Shown: positions 24,201-35,600 of the stretch, one piece after another
Layout: every line of letters starts with the position of its first letter
Numbering within the stretch: position 1 is the stretch's first letter
Assembly (NCBI GenBank): GCA_032622095.1
Contig: CP136069.1
Location: 15,486,450 to 15,550,449, forward strand
Reading direction: 5' to 3'
DNA: 64,000 nucleotides
Origin: Siphonodentalium dalli
Lineage: Eukaryota > Mollusca > Scaphopoda > Gadilida > Siphonodentaliidae
Translations under genes and position numbers: made by a program
Notes under the pieces: model-generated
What the model saw: the letters and a program-made list of their open reading frames with translations, nothing else
The model's database searches: none
What the model was told of the DNA's origin: nothing

Positions 24201-27200
24201 AATTAGCACAATTGATGTCTTTGGTACCACAACGTATTAGTGGAAAGTTTCATCAAAATCCATCCAATATCTCATTAAATATTACCAAATATATTAGGGA
24301 TTTTTTTTTTATAGGTGTTTATAATATTTGAATATTGAATATTGATATTGCCGTTTTGTGAATTCGATAAAAGAGAGATAATTCAGAATCACATTTCACA
24401 AAAAAACTATTCATTTTTTCATGCCCCATTAATTTGGTACCATGTATGTTTGGGTGATGAAATAACATGAGTTGATCCATCTGAATGATTAATCTTGATG
24501 ACTCAATTACCATTCAATTGCAATGAAGGAGCGAATGAGTTGCATGTTGATATCATCTGGAAAGGCATAATTGTGGCATTATTCAAGAAATACAGCTGGC
24601 GCAAAAGATTACACAACCCATGTTATCTGGAGACTGTGTATTTGATTTAATGTTGTTAAGAGTGCAAATGGACTGTTTACTGGCACGCGTCATCCCAAAA
24701 GTTTCCTCCAAAATGGGGAAAATGAGGATTTAGCACTATCAAATTAAACTATAATAGTTGAATTTTGGATGTGCCTGACCTGTTTATAACTGTAATATTT
24801 ATATGTAACTATTACTGTTACATATTTTATTATTGAACTATTGTACAAACCTGTGTGTGTTGTATGCAAGCATTACCGAGAGCCGTTGTAGCTATATTAT
24901 ATGTTTGTTGCAACAGCTGGTCGACTGTCTGATAAAACTATAGGCGCACCCGCATCTGCCTGTACAACTATTCTGACATGATATATCTAAATTCGATGCG
25001 GCCACGGTGCAGCAACTGAGTAACAATATAATCCAACTACAGGATTAATTTAAAATGGAATAATTTCAATTCGGAACTGTAGTATGCACATAATTTGGTT
25101 CAAAATGTCGTCACAAACCCACCGAAAATGGTTATTTCTATCGGCGAAATAGTGTCTGCACGATCAACATTGTTATTAAGGATAATTTCACCGAATAAAT
25201 ATTTGAAAATCTACCGCTATATGATAGCAGTGTAATAATACCACGGTGATGGATAAAATATGTTTGAAATGTTGAAATTTCCTAGGTATATATCCATACA
25301 CACACATTGAATTCAGAATTTACCATAGACACGTTATGGCCTGTGTTGTATATGCGGAATAATTATGTTATAGTTTCTATGAACAAAATATTATTAGAAA
25401 ATATCTTACTTATAGAACAGAGAGCTCCTTCCCATCCAAGTTCGCAGTCACAGTGGAAACCGTTCACCTCATCTACGCATGCGCCATGCTTACACTGTCC
25501 CGAAAGGCACTCGTCGATATCTATAACGGAAAGTATTAAATTAACCATTCCCTTACCCTACAACCCTTAACGATTAGTTTATGAAGAAAATGGTGACGTA
25601 ACAAGTGCCGCACTCTATTATATTTTCAATTATATGACGTCTGCTTATAGTTTTTTAAAATACCCTCCAGATTCGTAATAGGTCATTTCAATGTTAACTA
25701 AAGTTCCAGCCTGTTCTCACTCGAAAATTCGCATATTATCTGTTTACAACATAACTTGTTTTATGTAGATAATCTGCTTGGAAATGTCTCATTTAGAGTC
25801 GATAATGTGCTGAAAATGAGAGAGTTTTAGTCACAATATCGACTCACAATGAGGCGCTTATAAGCCGATTGTGTGCGGACAATGACACAAATAAGCAAAC
25901 TCACGACTTTTCGCGTGTACGCTCTTTAAAATGTGTTTTCATTGTGGCCAGTGCCACGAAACGAAATAAGCGGTATGAGTCCATTGTCTGATTATTTCAG
26001 AATATAATAATTACATTATGTACCTGTTTCACGTTATAGGTCGATTGTGCGCGTATTTGAGGAGATGTTGATTTCCCACCATTGACTGAATTCTTCTGCA
26101 TTTGTATTATTTTTCGTCTGTGTATTGTTTGTTCATATACCCGTATAACATCCCTCCAAATGATTAATAGACATGCTGATGAATATATTTATAAATGAAG
26201 GGGATAATCCATTCAGTGCAGCAAGGGTTAATCTCCCCCTAATACAACAACCATTATTACAGTACGACGCTCAGGATCAGTGTTCACGCTGCATGTTGCG
26301 AAAGAAAGACAAAAATGGCTCAACAAAATGTGCTAGTGGCTAAAGAAAGTGGCTCAAAGAATTTGGGAGTGTGGCTCTTAAATTAACCATTATTACAGAA
26401 TGACGCTCAGGATATGTTTGATAATGCAATTCCATAATTAGTGAGATTGTAATTAAATTAGATGAACATGTGTTAGTTTAAACACATTGTATTTGCTCAA
26501 TGCATAACATAAACATATATACAAGGGTAAAAGGGATGGGATGACAAGTGATGTCCTTACAATAACATCCTCTCCCTATTGTCAAAACACTGAATATATA
26601 CAAGTCAAACGTTGACAAGAGCAAAGAAATATGTTTTAACAATATAGGTATGTAACAACGTTATGACAACTGACATGAACATGTGTTGAAGTAATGCATT
26701 TGTTATCAATGGAGTGACATGTAATACAGAAAATAACCCATTATAAATTACTTGTCATTACTTGGGAAGTGGCTATGATATTTTCCAACTACTGCACCTC
26801 TCACTTAAGACCAAATTTTCAAACTCTAGCACACTTCATTCCCCTTGAGTTGGAATTGTTCCATCTGCTACTCCAAACTATCCGACTTTTCTGACAATTT
26901 TACACTAACAGCCCCTAATTTCCTAAATGTCCAACTGCAATTGCTATCAAAGTTTCGAATGAAAGAAGGAATTTGTTTGATATAGTGGCTGAAAGCAACA
27001 CATTTTACAATGAATAACATTTTGAGCAATATCAACCCAGTCACGGTGTGAAGTTCCTGTTATTAGATTAGGCAGGAAATTTCCAACTGTTATTAGATTA
27101 GGTATGAAATATCCAACTGTTATTAGATTAGGCAGGAAATATCCAACTGTTAATAGATTAGGCATGTAATTTCCAACTGTTATTAGATTAGGCAGGAAAT

Positions 27201-30200
27201 TTCCAACTGTTATTAGACTAGGCATGAACTTTCCGACTGTTATTAGATTGGGCATTAAATTTCCAATTTATTATATTAGGTTTGAAATTTCCCACTGTTT
27301 TTAGATTAGGCATGAAATTTCCAGCTGTTATTAGATTAGGCATGATATTTCCCACTGTTTTTAGATTAGGCATGGAATTTCCCACTGTTTTTAGATTAGG
27401 CATGGAATTTCCCACTGTTTTTAGATTAGGCATGGAATTTCCCACTGTTTTTAGATTAGGCATGATATTTCCCACTGTTTTTAGATTAGGCATGGAATTT
27501 CCCACTGTTTTTAGATTAGGCATGGAATTTCCCACTGTTTTTAGATTAGGCATGATATTTCCCACTGTTTTTAGATTAGGCATGGAATTTCTCACTGTTT
27601 TTAGATTAGGCATGGAATTTCCCACTGTCTTTAGATTAGGCATGATATTTCCCACTGTTTTTAGATTAGGCATGGAATTTCCCACTGTTTTTAGATTAGG
27701 CATGAAATTTCCCACTGTTTTTAGATTAGGCATGATATGTCCCACTGTTTTTAGATTAGGCATGGAATTTCCCACTGTTTTTAGATTAGGCATGATATTT
27801 CCCACTGTTTTTAGATTAGGCATGGAATTTCCCACTGTTTTTAGATTAGGCATGGAATTTCCCACTGTTTTTAGATTAGGCATGATATTTCCCACTGTTT
27901 TTAGATTAGGCATGGAATTTCCCACTGTTTTTAGATTAGGCATGGAATTTCCCACTGTTTTTAGATTAGGCATGATATTTCCAACTGTTTTTAGATTAGG
28001 CATGGAATTTCCCACTGTTTTTAGATTAGGCATGATATTTCCCACTGATTTTAGACTAGGCATGAACTTTCCGACTGTTATTAGATTGGGCATGAAATTT
28101 CCAACTTATTATATTAGGTATGAAATTTCCCACTGTTTTTAGATTAGGCATGAAATTTCCAGCTGTTATTAGATTCGGCATGATATTTCCCACTGTTTTT
28201 AGATTAGGCATGAAATTTTCAGCTGTTATTAGATTAGGCATGATATTTCCCACTGTTATTAGATTAGGCATGAAATTTCCAGCTGTTATTAGATTAGGCA
28301 TGATATTTCCCACTGTTTTTAGATTATGCATGATATTTCCCCTGTTTTTAGATTAGGCATGGAATTTCCCACTGTGTTTAGACTAGGCATGGAATTTCCC
28401 ACTGTTTTTAGATTAGGCATGATATTCCCACTGTTTTTAGATTAGGCATGGAATTTCCCACTGTTTTTAGATTAGGCATGATATTTCCCACTGTTTTTAG
28501 ACTAGGTATGAACTTTCCGACTGTTATTAGATTGGGCATGAAATTTCCAACTTATTATATTAGGTATTAAATTTCCCACTGTTTTTAGATTAGGCATGAA
28601 ATTTCCAGCTGTTATTAGATTAGGCATGATATTTCCCCTGTTTTTAGATTAGGCATGGAATTTCCCACTGTTTTTAGATTAGGCATGAAATTTCCAGCTG
28701 TTATTAGATTAGGCATGATATTTCCCCTGTTTTTAGATTAGGCATGAAATTTCCAGCTGTTATTAGATTAGGCATGATATTTCCCCTGTTTTTAGATTAG
28801 GCATGGAATTTCCCACTGTTTTTAGATTAGGCATGGAATTTCCCACTGTTTTTAGATTAGGCATGATATTTCCCACTGTTTTTAGATTAGGCATGGAATT
28901 TCCCACTGTTTTTAGATTAGGCATGGAATTTCCCACTGTTTTTAGATTAGGCATGATATTTCCCACTGTTTTTAGATTAGGCATGATATTTCCCACTGTT
29001 ATTAGACTAGGTATGACATCTCCTACTGATATATTAGGTATGACATTTCCAACTATCTTTAGATTAGGTATGAAATGTCCAATTGTTATTAGATTAAGCA
29101 TGAAATTTCCAATTGTTATTAGATTAGGCATAAAATTTATTTCCAACTGATAGTAAATTAGGCATGAGATTTTCCAACTGTTATTAGATTAGGCATGACA
29201 TTTTTGAACTGCTGAATCATTTTGACAGGAGTTTTGGGTTTTGTCATGCCCATGTCGTCATTACTGTTTGAAGAAACCCATCCATTTAAAATGAACAAAC
29301 CTGTTTCACAGTGAACTCCATTGTAGCCAACTGGGCAGCTGCAGGTATAAGAACCCTGTCCATCGACGCAGTTGCTCCCATGGAAACAGACGGATGTATC
29401 ACATTGGCTGAACACTAGGACTGTAAGATGAATCAAATTGTCGAATATCAGGCGCTGCAATATGCGCGTAATACCCACCAATCCCTCGTCAGAATATTAT
29501 ATTTCCAGCTTTTTAAAATTGTCTAGCTCTTTGATCGCACTGACTACATAATAGTGCTTGTTAACAACATGTATGTTCCAAAATCATCACCGATGCTGAA
29601 AAAACACATAAATAAAATACTCTCGAAATTAAATTGGGATATGACATTTGAAGCAACTTAAAAACATCATCAAGCCAAATTCACCCTCTTATGACCCCAT
29701 TCTGCTTAGGATCCAATTGTAATAGGAGACCTGGGGTCAGATTGAAGTTCCCAAGTTGAAGGTGGTAATGTTCACAAATTACTCACCTCGTATATCCATT
29801 TTATCTTTTGCAAACTAAGAGATATAGAATTTTTTCAGAAGGGAAAAGGTAATTAAAACAATGTTAATTTGAGACTATATATACTTCCTAGAAGACGAGG
29901 CCTTAGCAGAATGAGGTACCCAAAAGGGTTAGTTTGGATATGCTAGCACGCTGTGTGGAATAGCATCACTAAATGTACCCTCTGGAAACATCATTCTGCA
30001 AATGACAGACACTATTTGCAGGCTTGAGTGTTAAGAGATATGGCGATCAGCTGATATTTGGATAAGGACCTACAGTGTATGCACTAGAATTCAGCTCAGC
30101 CAACTTGTCATTGATCAACAGGAATGACATGAAAAGTTTCACATATAGAAAATAATTTACATGTATATGTGACTGTATTTGTAAGTGAATATAATTCTGA

Positions 30201-32553
30201 AATTTCTTGAATAATAAAACAGTTACCGCTCGTAATCTTCAGATATGAAATTATGGATATTTAAACTGCACTTTATTAAAAAGTTCTACATTACAGAAGC
30301 TTTTGTACCTGAACACAGTGGAATTTACAATAGTGTTATGTTATGTTATGGTTCTAATTAACATATTGTGTCATTGGGATCGCTTGCATCAAATTCGAAT
30401 AAGACATTACAGAGATATTCGGAGAAAGTTTGAATAATCAGGACATTTTGACAAGAGAATGTATGCAACAACTGAATGAATTTGAGCCACGGTATAGTTC
30501 AAAATACACTCGTGTGCTATATGAACGATGCAAACAACATGGTCATTATAATGACAATGAATAAACGGCTAGAATCATAAATTCAATTTCGTTATAATTA
30601 CCATGTTGTATTCATCGTACATAGTTCATTGAGTGTATTTTTCACTTATCCATAGCTCAAATTTATTCATTTGTTGCATATATTCTGTTGAGTATAAAAG
30701 GAGATGGTCCCAAAAATGGGCAGATTTAGTTTACAGTCCCCCTTTCACATCTGCATTGTGTCATCAACAGAGATATACGCGGTGTATATTCACTGGCATC
30801 AACGATAGTGGTCATCTAACTTCTTCCCGATTGAAACATATTCATGGGGTGAAACAACAGACCATGGATCCAGATATTACTGTACTGCATGCAATGCAGC
30901 GGCAAATGGGGATGAATATCATTATATGTTTAATTGTGAGAGAAAGGAACCACTGAGGCGATGTTTCTTACATTTAACCCTTACTCAGTCACCAAATTTA
31001 TACAATCTTGGGCAAATATAATTGATACAAAAGAACGCTGTACAACTTCACAAATTAGGAGAATTTATACGAGCCCTAACTACACTGCTTGGTTCACCGC
31101 TGACCCACCCACCCCCATCCAATTCATAACTGTTTACTGGATAATTCATTAATGTGTCACCAACGCCAGTTCCTTGATTCAAGATTATTAATATTTTGAC
31201 CTCCTGTGTCACATATATGTGTTTCAATGAGCGAATACAAAATTCAGATTTACCTGTCTCACATCTCGGCCCAGTGTAACGTGAATCGCAACAACAATAA
31301 TGGCTGTCGTCATAAGTGTCCACACAGGCTCCGTGTCCGGATACACATGAATCGATCGCACACACTAGAATCAAGAAGAGGAATGTATCAAAAACGCACA
31401 CTACATATGTAAATAGGCAAAATAAAAGACCACGGAATGGACTAACACAATAATATACTTCTAGATATAGTGTGTCAACGGCGTAGACCCTGCCACAGAC
31501 CCCTTGTGAGGAATTACAAGCTATACCAATATATAATATAACAGTCACTGGTATAGTATATATTTGTTTCGCTGCTATTTTGTCACAAGGGGCATGTGGA
31601 CCCTGGGTCAATATAATTTATGCAGCCCCCCTCTCTTCGGAATTTTGAAGACCCATTTATTATAGAGCATGGGATTCCGCATCTTTTAAGCATGTTTGCC
31701 ATCTGAGAAGCGTCGCATTCGAATATATATGCGGAACTAAATGGTAACATAATTTTATAAAATATTAAAAATCGATTTTTTTGCAGTGAATTTGATACTA
31801 AGATTTCACAGAAATAAGCATTCTGCAACTACAGCTTGCCTTGCAATAACGAATGTTTGGAATAATTCAATAGTTTTTTCATAACATCTACTTATGGAAG
31901 TCAATTGAGAAAGAATGGCACGACACCTTCGATTTTTAATGCCCTAATAATGCAGCAACGTGGTTGTTCTTGCTGAAGATATATATTTGTACCCCATGCG
32001 AATATGGTGTTGTTTGGTCTGAGATACGATAATGTATTCAGGTGTCCATACCTCCACGTACAAACAACAACATATTCTATTCAATAAAATCTAATGGTAG
32101 TTCGTAATTGGCTTTTTTCCATAACAACTGTTGTCAGAAACTGCCATAACACGCGGGTTATATTGTCTCGTCGGATTCAACTGACAAATATGGATATCAT
32201 TGGAACCGGCTCATTGACCACATTGTGATGGTTACAGTTATGCCCTGTGCCAATGCATTCTCTTATATATGCGAGTCGACCATAGGTCGCCTCGCATATA
32301 TAAGAGAATGCATTGGCCTAAAACAAAATCTTTTTTTAACACTTTTTACCATTTTTTCTTACATTCTTTAACAATTTTATCATTTTTAATGTGTTAAGCC
32401 AATGCATTCTCTTATATATGCGAGGCGACCTATGGTCGACTCGCATATATAAGAGAATGCATTGGCACAGGGCCCTTCTGTTGGGTAAAGGGTCATGAGT
32501 CAGGAAATCCGTTTAGCGCTTATTCCATGGTGCACAAACAGCCGCTAAGGAAT

Positions 32554-32632
<79 letters not shown>

Positions 32633-35600
32633 TCTCAACGATTTGATTGATTGACTTGTTTTTGAACCCGTGTCCTGTTATCACATGGGAAATATAGAAG
32701 TCTGCATATGAATATAAATCTTACTTTTGTCCTGTGTGATATTTGTCTCCGTTTTATAACCACTGTTAGAAATATGTATGAACATTAAGATTTCGATATT
32801 AGTTTTTAATTTCCATAGCTATTTTGGCAGCCATCTTGGTCCTGGTAACAATTATTCAGTTCCACTTAGATGAAATGTTATAATTATACCTATTTGTGCT
32901 TGTTTCTAAATATTTCTCGAATAATAGATGATCAACATATTTTCTGTGAAGTTGTGAATATCTGACACAGAGCCCCACACAAAAGCAAAGCATTGCGGGA
33001 AATTATTAGTCAACAAACTCTCTCTAAATTCGAAGAATTGTTGTATATATTGTATATATTAGAAAACTTTCCATGTAGATAATGATTTACAATAATTATG
33101 TTGTATCAAGTATAACAAATTTGTGGAATGAAGTACGTCAACAAAGACATATTAGTAAACGCTCTTTGTATCACGGTGTTGCAAACACATTTACTTGATA
33201 GAAATGCTCATTTTTATGTAATTGATCGCATAAGAACAATCTGGTAGTGGAAATATATATTTAATTAAAATACGATCAGAATTGAAAAACAATCCATTAT
33301 TATTTATTTTCATGGTTTTTCACATGAATTTCAAAAATTCGAATTAAATAACGTTGTAAGTAGAAAGATAAATACCATCAACATATGTAAAATTCAAATA
33401 TTAGCAAGCTATAATGTTAGTGAATGGAAAATAAATACTAAAAAAATGACCAAATTTGGGTACCTCTCTGGCAAGAAAACCAGCAAAGCGACAATTGCCA
33501 TTGGGGGCATGGGGTCTACAGCTGGCTCAATGTCTGGTATTAACGCTCACAATAACAGTAAGTATACGTTCATGTGGTGCAAATAGCAGCGGGGGGGGGG
33601 GGGGGGGTAAATTGCCATGCTCACGCTGTTGGCTTGAATACCAACTTGTTCAAACTACGCTTTATTTAATTTTAGAGACGGTTGTCTTTACGGGTTTGAA
33701 TGCGTATTATTGTACTTTCACCGTTGAATCAGATTTGTTATAATAAAATATTGGCTGCAATTTGTCTGTCACAACCACATTGTCTCTAAAATCAAACTGT
33801 TTTCAATGTATAGTTTTTGCAAATGAGGCTGCATATATTCATGGACCTGTTATACTGACAATGTAACATAGAACTGATTGTGTGCACACATATTGCTTGA
33901 TTTGTATATGTAGACCAGAATAAATTTGATCTGACCATAAGCTTGAAATAGACAATGTTTTATTTATTCAGTTTCAATTACAAGGGATAACACTGAAAGG
34001 ACAAAAAAATCCCTCTTATTTTCATAGTGGTCCCTCATACTTATGATTGGTTTAATTGCGAAGACTATCCAGTTTTAAAATGATATAGTCAGTTGGAGAT
34101 AGATCAGAAACCAATATTGGGCACACATATATATGTATCACATTACTATACAAATTTGTGTGCTTATAGGACAATATTTTGACCCCAATAACATGGAAGT
34201 ATCAGAATACCAGTCTGGTTTTATCAGTATAGGTTATGAGTCATCATATATGATATATATATGTGCTAATTTATGGAGTATATCATGGTATGCGTGGCTA
34301 TATAATAGCTCTATATAGCTATAATATATGGTAAGGTATGGCTGCCAAGGGAGAATCAAAGTAAGCTACATGTAATAACACCAACCCCATTAGTCCAAGT
34401 CTTCTCGTACTAAAACTAGCTAAGATTTTGGGATGGAGATGCTAGTATTTAGTCCGAGTTCCAGGCCCATGCATTCCTATGACACGACTTAAGCGTTAGT
34501 GACCCGCTCAAATAAAACCACAATTATATGAAATAAAATATCACAATTGCTACAATAAACGGATAGTTTCCGCAGAAGACATGCTATTTGATCTGAAACC
34601 CACATCGGTTGTGAATTGAAAGCGGTAATTTAATGTGAAAAGAAACATTTGCCGCAGTGTTTACATATTTTTTAAAGTATGCGAACTCAGTTGACCTTGC
34701 GAACTGCGTTCGGCATTTTCCGGTGAAAATATTCCGTAGATTTTCAATCAACCACGCACGATGAATTCTCCATTGCAATCGTAATTATACGTGACAATAA
34801 ATAAATAAATACATAGATTAAATACATATTGAAGATATAAATGTAATACATTAAATAAATTACGGGAATTACAACCATCTCACAGTTTAAAGCAGTGTAA
34901 ACACAATGAGCATTAGAATATCACGGGGGCCGCCATTTTGTTTGTATCGAAATTCGTCTCGGCCAAAACAAACACCGGACAATGCCGAAGTTCTTCGGAA
35001 CCTGAGTTCGGCTTTCAGTTAAGTAAACAAACAGAAAAAACAACGATGTTTGTGGCAATCAACCGGAATATTATATGTGTAATTTAACATTAAAGTTAGA
35101 TTATTATACACCATTATGACCATAATATGTCACTCTTTCCGATGTATATAGCATCATGTATTGCTTTGTTAGGTAAATCGAGTAAAATACACCACAGATT
35201 CCCGCCACAGATCCTGGGCGTAACTCGTGTCATGGGAATGCATGGGCCTGGAACTCGGAATAAATACTAGCATCTCCATCCCATAATCTTAGCTAGTTTT
35301 AGTACGAGAAGACTTGGACTACAACCCCATAAGTCTAAGCTTATTATAGACTCGTATCTATTAACATATAACGCCTCCGTGATATGAACCACGTGACTAA
35401 GGCCTGTGGGGTTGTTGCCCTGTGTCACGCATAAAGCCCACGAAAATACTAACCGATTTGAGCTGCCGATTTGTGGGATTCCCTTCAATTCATTGGAGAG
35501 TTTCACAGAGTACGCGCGATTTCATTGGTTATTGGCATAACAGATCACTTCGCAGTCAATAACATGTTAACAGTTTTCCCACGCATTGTCAAACACAACT

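Noticed and set aside
27218-28142. Long open frames on both strands (about 290 codons each) encoding decapeptide repeats
   Set aside because: They come from a 30-bp satellite unit with no stop in these frames. Both strands are open simultaneously, the sequence lies in an intron, and no start context or splice logic supports translation.
20416-29205. CRISPR-like regular repeats
   Set aside because: Units are contiguous tandem repeats without unique spacers, in a eukaryotic context with introns. The CCTGATATATCAGG arrays have only short, recurring spacers.
31583-31828. Cys-containing minus-strand frame as another EGF exon
   Set aside because: Cysteine spacing does not fit EGF or EB modules, and no phase-1 acceptor/donor pair borders it.
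32550-32632. Possible interstitial telomere repeat
   Set aside because: The unit is CCCATA, not TTAGGG/CCCTAA. It is treated as a simple microsatellite.
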